DNA of 64,000 bases from Rhizobacter sp. (lineage in GTDB: Bacteria > Pseudomonadota > Gammaproteobacteria > Burkholderiales > Burkholderiaceae_C), in the NCBI GenBank assembly GCA_019635355.1, contig JAHBZQ010000001.1, positions 1,984,001-2,048,000 on the forward strand, read 5' to 3'. The position numbers were made by a program, and so were the translations under genes. Below are positions 33,990 through 42,439 of this stretch, piece after piece. Position 1 is the first letter of the stretch. Each line of letters opens with the position of its first letter. A model generated the notes under the pieces. That model saw only the letters and a program-made list of their open reading frames with translations. It was not told the origin of the DNA and made no database searches.

Positions 33990-34340
33990 GCACTGCGTGG
34001 CTGTTTGCCGGGTCTCGGCCCGGCGGCCGAATTACTTTCTTTGCTTCGCCAAAGAAAGTAATCAAAGAAAGGCGACCCGACGGTGGCGGTCCGGCCGGAG
34101 GCCGGACTGCTCTGCGGTGCTCGGTCTCGAGGGGCCGCGCCGAACTCACTTCGCGCCGTGCCGGCGCTACGTTCAAACAGGCGGCGCGAAGTCAGTTCAC
34201 GATGCGCGCTGACGCGCGCGCCCCTCAAGCCCTGCGCTCCTCGACGCCACCCACGGGAAGCGGTGCGATACGGCTCGCTTCGCATCGCCTCACCTCCCCT
34301 CCCCCTGTTCGCCCTCATATCACCGTTCGCCCTGAGCTTG
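33990..34340 (+). repeat. Long structured repeat, copy A
   Basis: About 350 bases starting GCACTGCGTGG, 12 bases after the CheY-like stop. It is closely similar to copy C (63655-64000) along its whole length, with only scattered differences. It contains several hairpins: TTACTTTCTTTG / CAAAGAAAGTAA (34032-34061, 12 pairs), GTCCGGCC / GGCCGGAC (34089-34107), GCGCCG / CGGCGC and GCGCG / CGCGC. Bases in these stems differ between copies but stay paired. Frames across it are not protein-like. It runs directly into a REP-like palindrome. Confidence 0.85.
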
Positions 34341-34391
34341 TCGAAGGGCCTGTGCCACACGCTGGCTTCGACAGGCTCAGCCCGAACGGTG
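34321..34391. repeat. Dispersed palindromic (REP-like) repeat, copy 3
   Basis: Arms CACCGTTCG-CCCTGAGCTTGTCGAAG and CTTCGACAGGCTCAG-CCCGAACGGTG pair around a 19-base loop. It sits at the distal end of long repeat A, as the partial palindrome at 63981 does for copy C. Confidence 0.88.
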
Positions 34392-34427
34392 GGGGGGTGG
34401 GGGTGGGGCACAAACCCAACCCAGCAC

Positions 34428-34750
34428 GAGGCGAAGCGAGCCGAGAGTACGAGGCCAGCGAAGCTGGCGAGGGTATCCCGGGGCCCTTGAGAGCCGTCGA
34501 GCAGCGCAGGGCTTTGTGGGGCGCGCGTCAGCGCGCTTCGTCCTCTGACTTCGGGGCGCCTGTCTGAACGCAGCGGCCGAAGGCCGCGTAGTGAGTTCGA
34601 CCCGACCCACAAAGACCGAGCAGCGCAGAGCAGTCCGCCCTAGGCGGACCGGCGAACGGGGTCGCCTTTTCTTTGCCTACTTTCTTTTGGCGAAGCAAAA
34701 GAAAGTAGGTCGCCCGCCGGGGCGAAATCCCGGCAAGCCGCCTACGCAGT
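34428..34750 (-). repeat. Long structured repeat, copy B (inverted)
   Basis: Read on the minus strand it has the same order of blocks as copies A and C: ACTGCGTAGG, GCCGGGATTTCGCCCCGGC, the stem CTACTTTCTTTTG / CAAAAGAAAGTAG (34677-34708, 13 pairs), GTCCGCC-TAG-GGCGGAC, GCGGCC-TTC-GGCCGC and GCGCG-CTGA-CGCGC. Its first bases supply the last codons and stop of the MCP gene (ACT GCG TAG). It faces copy A, so the two form a large imperfect inverted repeat of about 750 bases. Confidence 0.8.
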
Positions 34751-36289
34751 AACCCGAAACACCGCCACCACATCCACCAACTGCCGCGCCTGCACCTTGA
34801 GACTCTCCGCAGCAGCAGCAGACTCCTCCACCAACGCCGCATTCTGCTGCGTCACCTGATCCAACTGCGCCACCGCATCGCTCACCTGTCCAATACCGGT
34901 GGTCTGCTGAAGCGTCGCCGAGCTGATCTCCGAGATGAGCTGCGACACATGCCGCACCTGCGACACGATCGCCCCCATCGTCTCGCCAGCCGCCCCGGCC
35001 TGACGTGACCCCGCCTCCACCTTCTCCACGCTCGCCTGGATCAGCGACTTGATCTCCTTGGCGGCCACCGCCGAGCGCTGCGCGAGCGTGCGCACCTCGC
35101 CGGCCACCACCGCAAACCCTCGCCCCTGCTCGCCAGCACGCGCCGCCTCCACCGCCGCGTTGAGCGCGAGGATGTTGGTCTGGAACGCAATGCCATCGAT
35201 CACGCCGGTGATCTCGTTGATCTTCTCGCTGGCCGCACTGATTTCGGCCATCGTGCTCACCACCTGGTCGACGGCGGCACCACCCTGCCCCGCCGTCTGC
35301 GAAGTCGCTTCGGCCAGCTCGGCCGCCTGGCGGGCGGTGTCGGCGTTGTGGCGCACGGTGGCGGTGATCTGCTCCATCGACGCGGCCGTCTGCTGCAGGT
35401 TGCTCGCCTGCTCTTCGGTGCGCTGGCTCAGGTTCAGGCTGCCGGTGGAAATCTCCGACGAGCCGGTGGCGATGCTGTCGCTGCTCTGGCGCACGGTGCC
35501 CACGATCTTCACCAGGCTGTCGTTCATGCGCTTCAGCGCGTTGAGCAGTTGGCCGGTCTCGTCGCGGCCGCCCGCCTCGATGTGCGAGTTGAGGTCACCG
35601 GCCGCCACCGTCTCGGCGATCTGCACGGCGCGGCGGATCGGCGCGACGATGCTGCGCGCCACCCACCAGCCCACCACCACCAGCGCGGCCATCGAGAGCA
35701 GCACCGCCACCGCGATGGTGGCGCGCGCCACGCGCGAGGTGGCGTTGCTCTCGGCTTGCATGCGCTTGGCCTGGGCTTCGATCTTGTCGCTCACGGCCTC
35801 CATCTCGTCTTCGAGGCTCTTGAATGACTTCATGAAGTCGCCCATGCGCGCCTCGGCGGCGGCACGGTCGGTGAAGGCGAGGTTCACCACCGCCGTCGCG
35901 CTGTCGACATACGCGATGAGCGCCGGGCGCACCTTGTCGACGGCCGCGCGGGCCTCGGCGTCGAGCGCCAGGGTCTCCAGCGTCTTGAGCGATTCGCGGA
36001 ACTGGCCCGCGTGTTCGGCGAGGTCGTCCTTCACCGCCTTCTGCGCCTCGGCGTCTTTCTTCTCGCCGGCCAGCAGCGCGGCCAGCACGTCGGCGCGCAG
36101 GGCGTCGTGCGCCATGTCGGCCTGCAACTGGTAGCGCAGCGCCGATCCCACGTTGGTGAGGTGGTCGGACGACGCGGCCAGCCGTGCGGTGGAGACGAAG
36201 CCGGTCGCGCCCACGGTCAGCACGAAGGCCAGGCCGAGCAGGCCCATCGCCAGCAGCTTGCGGCGGATGTCGAGATGGAAGAAGTTCAT
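34742..36289 (-). CDS. Methyl-accepting chemotaxis protein
   Basis: 515 residues. TM1 is about 10-32 and TM2 about 192-214, flanking a four-helix-bundle periplasmic domain of about 160 residues. A HAMP segment follows (RSIVAPIRRAVQIAETVAAG). The signalling domain has the conserved tip INEITGVIDGIAFQTNILAL then NAAVEAARAGEQGRGFAVVA. It ends VDVVAVFRVTA without a CheR-binding pentapeptide. The ligand is unknown. It follows the outer-membrane protein gene by 11 bases, so the two are probably co-expressed with flhBA. Its stop codon lies inside the long repeat B. Confidence 0.93.
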   Translation of the reverse strand: MNFFHLDIRRKLLAMGLLGLAFVLTVGATGFVSTARLAASSDHLTNVGSALRYQLQADMAHDALRADVLAALLAGEKKDAEAQKAVKDDLAEHAGQFRESLKTLETLALDAEARAAVDKVRPALIAYVDSATAVVNLAFTDRAAAEARMGDFMKSFKSLEDEMEAVSDKIEAQAKRMQAESNATSRVARATIAVAVLLSMAALVVVGWWVARSIVAPIRRAVQIAETVAAGDLNSHIEAGGRDETGQLLNALKRMNDSLVKIVGTVRQSSDSIATGSSEISTGSLNLSQRTEEQASNLQQTAASMEQITATVRHNADTARQAAELAEATSQTAGQGGAAVDQVVSTMAEISAASEKINEITGVIDGIAFQTNILALNAAVEAARAGEQGRGFAVVAGEVRTLAQRSAVAAKEIKSLIQASVEKVEAGSRQAGAAGETMGAIVSQVRHVSQLISEISSATLQQTTGIGQVSDAVAQLDQVTQQNAALVEESAAAAESLKVQARQLVDVVAVFRVTA

Positions 36290-36300
36290 GGCCCGGCCCT

Positions 36301-37116
36301 TCAGAATCGGATGGAGATGCCCACGCCCCACTGGAAGTCGGGCGAGTCGGCGGTCAGGCCGCGGGCGATGCTGAAGTCGAGCTGCAGCGCGTCGGTCACG
36401 AGGTGCGTCACGCCGGCATCGAAGGTGACGACGGAGCCGCCGTTCTTCTTCGAAGCGAGCTGCTGGCCCGCGAGTTCGATGAAGGTCTTCCAGGTGGGCG
36501 ACCATTCCTTGCCCAAGGTCACGGCGAGGATGCCGGCGGCGTAACGCTTGCCGGTGTCGTTCTTGTCGACTGCGACACCCGGCATCACGCCGAACGAAAG
36601 ACCGTGCGGCAGCTCCCATTCGGCCACGCCGCGCAGCGAAGGGCGCAAGCCCTGGCCGCGGTAGGCGCCGGAGCCGCTGTCGAGGTCCACATGCAGCAGC
36701 CAGGCGACGCCTGGCTTGCCGCTGGCGTCGTCGCCATCCTGCATGTGCCACTTGAGGCCGAGCGCGGCGTCGGACGTGCCGCGCTCGCGCTGCGTGCCGC
36801 TCGCATCGGTGCTGCTGCTGCGCGTGATGCCATCGCTTTCGACGCGGAACTCCAGCGTGTCGTTGAAGCCCAGGCGCAGCAGCGTGGGCGTCACGGCCAT
36901 GCGCGAGCGCACGCCATCGGCGCGGTTGCGCTCGGAGGCGAAGCCGGTCTCGATCTGCACGCGGCCCTTCCCGACCACGTCGCTCGACTCCACGAAGTCG
37001 GGCCGGTCGGTGGCGATGCTGTCTTCGGCGGCGGCGGCCGGGTTGAAGATGGTCGCCAGGCAAAAGAGGGCGCATGCCGCGGCGATCAACATCGCGGCGC
37101 TGGGTCTGTCGTTCAT
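36301..37116 (-). CDS. Outer-membrane beta-barrel protein (MetA-pathway/transporter-like)
   Basis: 271 residues. The signal peptide (about 1-30) ends at PAAAAEDS. The mature start ATDRPDFVESSDVVGKGRVQ is the hallmark of the Phenol_MetA_deg-like outer-membrane family. Alternating strands follow, and the terminal strand WGVGISIRF ends in aromatic Phe, as barrel proteins do. Its role is unclear in this family. It lies between flhA and an MCP gene in the same direction with short gaps, an unusual place; it might admit the MCP's ligand (inference). Confidence 0.75.
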   Translation of the reverse strand: MNDRPSAAMLIAAACALFCLATIFNPAAAAEDSIATDRPDFVESSDVVGKGRVQIETGFASERNRADGVRSRMAVTPTLLRLGFNDTLEFRVESDGITRSSSTDASGTQRERGTSDAALGLKWHMQDGDDASGKPGVAWLLHVDLDSGSGAYRGQGLRPSLRGVAEWELPHGLSFGVMPGVAVDKNDTGKRYAAGILAVTLGKEWSPTWKTFIELAGQQLASKKNGGSVVTFDAGVTHLVTDALQLDFSIARGLTADSPDFQWGVGISIRF

Positions 37117-37138
37117 GGGTCTAGCTTTCGAGCAGGGG

Positions 37139-39226
37139 TCAGGCTTGTGCCCCGATCACGGCACCGATGCGGATCGAGTGCGTCTCGGGGATCTCGGAAT
37201 GACCCAGCACCCGCAGGCGCGGCGCCGCTCGCTTGAGCAGGCGCGCCATCGGGGCGCGGATCATGTCGGGCACCAAGAGGCAGGCCGGGTGGCCCAGGTC
37301 TTCCTGGCGCTTGGCCGATTGCGCGGCGCTGCGCGCGAGCGTGTCGGCCACGCCCGGGTCGAGCGCCGCACCGTGCGGCGAGTTGAGGGCCTGGGTGACC
37401 AGCCGCTCGAGTTCGGGTTCGAGTGCGATGACCTCCAGCTCCTGCACCGGGCCGTAGATCTGCTGCACGATCGCGGGCGCGATGTGGATGCGGATGCGGC
37501 GGGCCAGCTCGGCCGGGTCGCTCACCGTCGACGAATGTTCGGCCAGGCACTCCACGATGGAGCGCATGTCGCGGATGTGCACGCCTTCTTCGAGCAGCAG
37601 CTGCAGCACCTTCTGCAACGAGGGAATGCTCACCATCTTGGGCACCACGTCTTCGATCATGCGCGGCGCGAGCTTGGTCACGTGCTCCACCAGCTGCTGC
37701 ACCTCCACGCGGCCGAGCAGGCGCGCGGCGTGCATCTGCATCAGGTGCGACAGGTGCGTGGCGATCACGGTCGAGCAGTCGACCACCGTGAAGCCATTCA
37801 TCTGCGCGGCTTCGCGCTGGCGCTCTTCGATCCACACTGCGGGCAGGCCAAAGGCGGGGTCGGTGGTCTTGGTGCCGATGAGATTCGTCGTCGCACCGCC
37901 CGGGTTGATGGCGAGCAGCATGCCGGGGAAGGCTTCGCCCTCGCCCACCACCGCGCCACGCAGCGTGAGGCGGTACATGCTGGGCTTCAACTCCAGGTTG
38001 TCGCGGATGTGCACCGGCGGCGGCAGGAAGCCCACGTCTTGCGCGAACTTGCGGCGCACGCCCTTGATGCGCTGGAGCAGGTCGCCGTTCTTGGCCTTGT
38101 CGACGAGTGCGATCAGGCGGTAGCCCACTTCGAGGCCGAGCGTGTCGACGGGTTGCAGGTCGTCCCAGGTGGCTTCGGCGTTGGGCTCGGCGGCCACGGC
38201 CGGCGTGGGCGGGGCGAGCTTGGCGCGCTGGTTGCGACGGTGCATCCACCAGGCGCCGTAGCCGAGGGCCGAGGCGATCAAGAGGAACACCAGGTGCGGC
38301 ATGCCGGGGATCAGCCCCAGCAGGCCGATCACACCCGCGGTGATGGCGAGCGTGCGCGGCGAGTTGAAGACCTGGCTGCCGATCTGCGTGCCGACGTCCT
38401 GCTCCTTGCCGACGCGCGAGACGACCATCGCGGCTGCGACCGAGATCAGCAGCGCGGGCACTTGCGCGACGAGTGCGTCGCCGATGGCGAGCAGGATGTA
38501 GCTGTTGGCGGCCTGGCCGGCCGACAGGCTGTGCTGCACCACGCCGATGATGAAGCCGCCGATGATGTTGATGAAGAGGATGAGCAAGCCCGCCATCGCG
38601 TCGCCGCGCACGAACTTCGACGCACCGTCCATCGAGCCGAAGAACTCGGCTTCCGCGCCCACTTCGGCGCGGCGGCGCTTGGCTTCCTTCTCGTCGATGA
38701 GGCCGGCGTTCAGGTCGGCGTCGATCGCCATCTGCTTGCCGGGCATCGCATCGAGCGTGAAGCGCGCCGCCACTTCGGCAATGCGCTCCGCACCCTTGGT
38801 CACCACCACGAAGTTGATGACCACGAGGATGGCGAACACGATCAGGCCGACCGCGAAGTTGCCGCCGATCAGGAAGTGCCCGAAGGATTCGATCACCTTG
38901 CCGGCCGCGCCGGGGCCGGTGTGGCCTTCCATCAGCACCACGCGGGTGGAGGCGATGTTGAGCGACAGGCGCATCAGCGTCGTCAACAGGATGACGGTCG
39001 GGAAGGCCGAGAAATCGAGCGGGCGCACCATGTAGGCGGCCACCACCATCACCATCAGCGCGAGCGCGATGTTCAGCGTGAACATCATGTCGAGCGCAAA
39101 CGCCGGCAACGGCAGCACCATCATCGCGAGCACGAGGATGATGAACACCGGCGCCATCAGCGCCTTCATTGCGCCTGCATGCTGCGGCCCAAGCCACGCT
39201 TGCAACTGCTTCATCACGGGATTCAT
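37139..39226 (-). CDS. flhA: Flagellar export gate protein FlhA
   Basis: 695 residues. Eight N-terminal membrane helices span about 20-310 with the FHIPEP-family loop (PLDFSAFPTVILLTTLMRLS then LNIASTRVVL). The cytoplasmic domain follows (about 345-695), with GYRLIALVDKAKNGDLLQRI and the chaperone-docking surface. It forms the export nonamer with FlhB and FliPQR. Its ATG overlaps the flhB stop as ATGA. It is not followed by flhF here: an outer-membrane protein and an MCP gene come next. Confidence 0.96.
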   Translation of the reverse strand: MNPVMKQLQAWLGPQHAGAMKALMAPVFIILVLAMMVLPLPAFALDMMFTLNIALALMVMVVAAYMVRPLDFSAFPTVILLTTLMRLSLNIASTRVVLMEGHTGPGAAGKVIESFGHFLIGGNFAVGLIVFAILVVINFVVVTKGAERIAEVAARFTLDAMPGKQMAIDADLNAGLIDEKEAKRRRAEVGAEAEFFGSMDGASKFVRGDAMAGLLILFINIIGGFIIGVVQHSLSAGQAANSYILLAIGDALVAQVPALLISVAAAMVVSRVGKEQDVGTQIGSQVFNSPRTLAITAGVIGLLGLIPGMPHLVFLLIASALGYGAWWMHRRNQRAKLAPPTPAVAAEPNAEATWDDLQPVDTLGLEVGYRLIALVDKAKNGDLLQRIKGVRRKFAQDVGFLPPPVHIRDNLELKPSMYRLTLRGAVVGEGEAFPGMLLAINPGGATTNLIGTKTTDPAFGLPAVWIEERQREAAQMNGFTVVDCSTVIATHLSHLMQMHAARLLGRVEVQQLVEHVTKLAPRMIEDVVPKMVSIPSLQKVLQLLLEEGVHIRDMRSIVECLAEHSSTVSDPAELARRIRIHIAPAIVQQIYGPVQELEVIALEPELERLVTQALNSPHGAALDPGVADTLARSAAQSAKRQEDLGHPACLLVPDMIRAPMARLLKRAAPRLRVLGHSEIPETHSIRIGAVIGAQA

Positions 39227-40386
39227 TCCATCACCTCGTCAGGCACCCAGCCCGGCTTGTTGTGCGGGTCCAGCTCCGGCGGCACGTTGAGATCGGGCAG
39301 CGCGCCCGGCATCGCCACGCGGCCGGCGATGGCGGCGCGCAGCTGGTACACGTAGGCCAGCACCTGCGCCACGGCGGAGAAGAGCGCCGCGGGGATCTCG
39401 CGGTCGACTTCGGCGTGGGCATAGAGCGCTCGGGCGAGCACCGGCGCCTGCAGCACCGGCACCTGCGATTCGCGGGCGGTGTCGCGGATCTTGAAGGCCA
39501 TCAGGTCGGCGCCCTTGGCCACCACCTTCGGCGCGCCCATCTTGGCGTCGTCGTACTTGAGGGCCACCGCATAGTGGGTCGGGTTCATCACGACCAGGTC
39601 GGCGTTGGGAATCGCGGCGAGCATGCGCTTGTTGCTCATCTCGCGCATGCGGGCCCGCGCCTTGGCCTTGACTTCGACGTTGCCCTCGACTTCCTTCTGC
39701 TCCTGCTTCATTTCCTGGTGGCTCATCTTGAGCCGCTGGGCATGCAGGAACTTCTGCAGCGGCACGTCGACCGTCGCAAAGAGCGCCAGCGCCAGCAGGA
39801 GCAGCAGCATGCCGCCCACGATGGCGGTGCCGGCATGCGAGAGCGCGGCCGGCAGCGCCATGGTGAGCGCACCGCCGAAGGTGTCGATGTTGGCGCGCAG
39901 GTAGAGCGCGCCGACGGTGCCGAGGATGAGCGCCAGCAGCGAGGCCTTGAGCGCATCGATGAGCTGCTGCTTGGAGAAGATGCGCGGGATGCCGGTGATC
40001 GGGTTGAGCTTGCCGAAGTTGGGCATGAGCGGCTTGAAGGTCCACACCCAGCCGCCGGCGAAGACGCTGGCGGCCAGTGCCACGACCATCATCAGCGCGC
40101 CCAGCGGCAGCACGATCAGCAGCATCTGCATGGCCAGATCGGCCAGGCGCTGGGTCATGAATTCGGGCGACTGCACCGCCGCCGCGTTGAAGCGCAGGCC
40201 GTTCTGGAGCAGCTTGCCCGACCAGTGCGTGATCTGCGGCGCCGCGGCGACGACAGCGGCGCCACCCACCGCGATGGCGGCGAAGTGCCCCAGGTCGCGC
40301 GAACGCACGACCTGGCCCTCTTTGCGGGCTTTGTCCAGCTTCCGTTGCGAAGCTGGCAGGTTGCGGTCTTGGTCGGAGGCGGCCAT
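39223..40386 (-). CDS. flhB: Flagellar export gate/substrate switch protein FlhB
   Basis: 387 residues with four membrane helices. The autocleavage site is NPTH in DLVVMNPTHYAVALKYDD (about residue 265). It begins with the usual DRNLPASQRKLDKARKEGQV. Cleavage between N and P switches secretion from hook to filament substrates. It lies upstream of and coupled to flhA. A C-terminal extension of about 30 residues runs past the FlhB core. Confidence 0.95.
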   Translation of the reverse strand: MAASDQDRNLPASQRKLDKARKEGQVVRSRDLGHFAAIAVGGAAVVAAAPQITHWSGKLLQNGLRFNAAAVQSPEFMTQRLADLAMQMLLIVLPLGALMMVVALAASVFAGGWVWTFKPLMPNFGKLNPITGIPRIFSKQQLIDALKASLLALILGTVGALYLRANIDTFGGALTMALPAALSHAGTAIVGGMLLLLLALALFATVDVPLQKFLHAQRLKMSHQEMKQEQKEVEGNVEVKAKARARMREMSNKRMLAAIPNADLVVMNPTHYAVALKYDDAKMGAPKVVAKGADLMAFKIRDTARESQVPVLQAPVLARALYAHAEVDREIPAALFSAVAQVLAYVYQLRAAIAGRVAMPGALPDLNVPPELDPHNKPGWVPDEVME

Positions 40387-40502
40387 GGATGGGGGTGGTA
40401 GTCCCCATCATTGTTTCGATTCGCGGCGGAATCTTGAGCCGGATAAGAGGGCAAAGGCCGGCCCACTTCGCGCCTTGCGGCGGCGCGCGATGTCAGTGCC
40501 CG

Positions 40503-41264
40503 CTACAAGAACTTGGAGAGCATCTGCTCCAGCACCATCGTGAACGGCGCCTGCATCATCGGCAGCGTGAGCAGCACCCCGAAGAGGCCGACGGCCAGGG
40601 TGATGGGGAAGCCGATGGCAAAGATGTTCATCTGCTGCGACACGCGCGAGATGACGCCCAGCACGAGGTTGACGAAGAGCAGCATCGTCACCATGGGCAG
40701 CGCGATCCACAGGCCCAGCTGGAAGACTTCAGCGCCCCAGGTGTGCGGCTGCAAGGTGCGCAGGAAGGCAAACGGCTCGGGCGACACCGGGAAGGCATTG
40801 AAGCTGCCCACCAGCGCCATGATGATGAGCAGGTGGCCGTTGATCACGATGAAGAGCCAGGCGACCGTGGTGCCGAAGAATCGGCCCACCGCCGTACCCG
40901 CCCCGCCGGTCGACGGGTCGAAGAAGCCGGCGTAGTTGAGGCCCATCTGCAGGCCGACGAGTTCACCGGCGAACTCGATAGCGGCGAAGACGATGCGCGC
41001 CGCGAAGCCGAGCGTGAGGCCCACCAGCACCTGCTGGATCACGACGAGCACCGCCACCGCGGAGTTCAGCTGGATCACCGGCATCGCCGGGAGCGAGGCT
41101 TGCGCGCAGACGGTGATGAGAAATGCGAGCGCCACGCGGATGCGCATCGGCACCTGCCGCTGCGACAGCACCGGGATGGTGGTGAACAGCGCCAGCGTGC
41201 GCAGGAACGGCCACAGGAGCGGCGTGAGCCACTCCATGACCTGGGCTTCGGTGAAGGTGAGCAC
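40503..41264 (-). CDS. fliR: Flagellar export gate protein FliR
   Basis: 253 residues, six hydrophobic segments. Family phrases are LTFTEAQVMEWLTPLLWPFL, ALAFLITVCAQ, GFAARIVFAAIEFAGELVG, GLQMGLNYAGFFDPSTGG and VNLVLGVISRVSQQMNIFA. The start is GTG 41264; ATG 41237 is possible but would drop conserved residues. FliR plugs the FliP5Q4R1 export gate. It follows fliQ across a half REP-like repeat. Confidence 0.94.
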   Translation of the reverse strand: MLTFTEAQVMEWLTPLLWPFLRTLALFTTIPVLSQRQVPMRIRVALAFLITVCAQASLPAMPVIQLNSAVAVLVVIQQVLVGLTLGFAARIVFAAIEFAGELVGLQMGLNYAGFFDPSTGGAGTAVGRFFGTTVAWLFIVINGHLLIIMALVGSFNAFPVSPEPFAFLRTLQPHTWGAEVFQLGLWIALPMVTMLLFVNLVLGVISRVSQQMNIFAIGFPITLAVGLFGVLLTLPMMQAPFTMVLEQMLSKFL

Positions 41265-41271
41265 GGCTACA

Positions 41272-41299
41272 GGCCCTTCGACAGGCTCAGGGCGAACGG
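41272..41299. repeat. Half REP-like repeat between fliR and fliQ, copy 4
   Basis: CCTTCGACAGGCTCAG-GGCGAACGGC, one arm only of the dispersed palindrome. It lies in the 42-base gap between the fliQ stop and the fliR start and forms most of the fliR leader. Confidence 0.8.
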
Positions 41300-41306
41300 C
41301 GCGAGG

Positions 41307-41576
41307 TCAGCCGACCGCGCCGGGAATCGACGTGATCGTGCGCTGGATGAACTCGACCAGCGTGGTCATCATCCACGGGCCGGCAATCGCCATCACCGCC
41401 ACGGCGGCGACGAGCTTCGGCACGAACGACAGCGTCGATTCGTGGATCTGCGTGGCCGCCTGGAAGATGCTCACGAGCAGGCCTACGCCGAGGATGACCA
41501 GCAGCACGGGAGCGGCCACCATCAGCAGGAGGTAGAGGCCTTGTTGGCCGACGGTGAAGACTTGTTGGGAATCCAT
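41307..41576 (-). CDS. fliQ: Flagellar export gate protein FliQ
   Basis: 89 residues, two membrane helices (LYLLLMVAAPVLLVILGVGL and LVAAVAVMAIAGPWMMTTLV). The family sequence between them is LVSIFQAATQIHESTLSFVP. Its size is exactly that of FliQ, whose four copies wrap the export gate. ATG 41576 starts the conserved MDSQQVFTVGQQGLY. REP-like repeats lie on both sides of this gene. Confidence 0.95.
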   Translation of the reverse strand: MDSQQVFTVGQQGLYLLLMVAAPVLLVILGVGLLVSIFQAATQIHESTLSFVPKLVAAVAVMAIAGPWMMTTLVEFIQRTITSIPGAVG

Positions 41577-41589
41577 GCTTGAACCACCA

Positions 41590-41660
41590 CCGTTCGCCCT
41601 GAGCCTGTCGAAGGGCAGCGAACGCATCGGAAAGGGCTTCGACAGGCTCAGCCCGAACGG
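41590..41660. repeat. REP-like repeat between fliQ and fliP, copy 5
   Basis: Full palindrome with arms CCGTTCGCCCTGAGCCTGTC and CTTCGACAGGCTCAG-CCCGAACGG, loop about 20 bases. It occupies nearly the whole 88-base fliP-fliQ gap of an operon whose genes usually touch. Confidence 0.88.
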
Positions 41661-41664
41661 ACCA

Positions 41665-42417
41665 TCAGGTCGCGAAGCTCGCCGCCAGCGAACCCAGCAG
41701 CAGGTTCCAGCCATCGGCCAGTACGAAGAGCATCAGCTTGAAGGGCAGCGCCACCAGCACCGGGCTCAGCATCATCATGCCCAGGCTCATCAGCACGCTG
41801 GCCACGATCATGTCGATCACGAGGAAGGGGATGAAGATGAGAAAGCCGATCTGGAAGGCGCTTTTCAGCTCGCTCGTGACGAAGGCAGGCACCAGCACCT
41901 TGAAGGGCACGTCGGCGGCCTTCACGCTCGGGTCGACCTTCGCGAGCTTGGCGAAAAGGGCCACGTCGGACTGACGCGTCTGCTTGAGCATGAACTCGCG
42001 CATGGGCACCTCGCCGCGCTTGAGCGCTTCGTCGAAGGCGATCTTGTTTTCGCTGTACGGCTGGTAGGCCTGGGTGTAGACCTTGTCGAGCGTCGGGCTC
42101 ATCACGAAGAAGGTGAGGAAGAGGGAGAGGCCCACGATCACCTGGTTGGGCGGCGCCGACTGCGTGCCGAGCGCCTGGCGCAAGAGGCTCAGCACGATCA
42201 CGATGCGGGTGAAGCCCGTCATCAAGAGCAGCACGGCCGGCAAGAAGCTCAACGCGGTGAAGAAGAGCAGCGTCTGGATCGGCACCGAGTAGCTGGTGCC
42301 GCCCGCGCCCTGGCCCACCACCAGCGGCAGGCTCGGGCCGCCCGCTTGTTGGGCTAAAGCCATGCAAGGAACTGCCGAAATCAACGACAGGCTGGCAATG
42401 CGGGCCACGCGCTTCAT
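41665..42417 (-). CDS. fliP: Flagellar export gate protein FliP
   Basis: 250 residues with a cleavable signal peptide (MKRVARIASLSLISAVPCMA, then LAQ) and four membrane helices. Family phrases are LMTGFTRIVIVLSLLRQALG, PPNQVIVGLSLFLTFFVMSP, FLIFIPFLVIDMIVASVLMS and LGMMMLSPV. The frame is open further upstream, but ATG 42417 starts the signal peptide. FliP forms the pentameric export channel. It follows fliO by 22 bases. Confidence 0.95.
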   Translation of the reverse strand: MKRVARIASLSLISAVPCMALAQQAGGPSLPLVVGQGAGGTSYSVPIQTLLFFTALSFLPAVLLLMTGFTRIVIVLSLLRQALGTQSAPPNQVIVGLSLFLTFFVMSPTLDKVYTQAYQPYSENKIAFDEALKRGEVPMREFMLKQTRQSDVALFAKLAKVDPSVKAADVPFKVLVPAFVTSELKSAFQIGFLIFIPFLVIDMIVASVLMSLGMMMLSPVLVALPFKLMLFVLADGWNLLLGSLAASFAT

Positions 42418-42439
42418 GCGGGGCGAAAAAAAAGCGAGA

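Noticed and set aside
33938..34610. Several overlapping frames of 70-220 codons in the long repeats
   Set aside because: They follow the repeat, not a protein family. The same DNA changes by compensated stem pairs among copies, which does not preserve the amino acids.
36716..39355. 879-codon plus-strand frame across flhA and the outer-membrane protein gene
   Set aside because: Antisense shadow. FlhA and the barrel protein on the minus strand explain the region fully.
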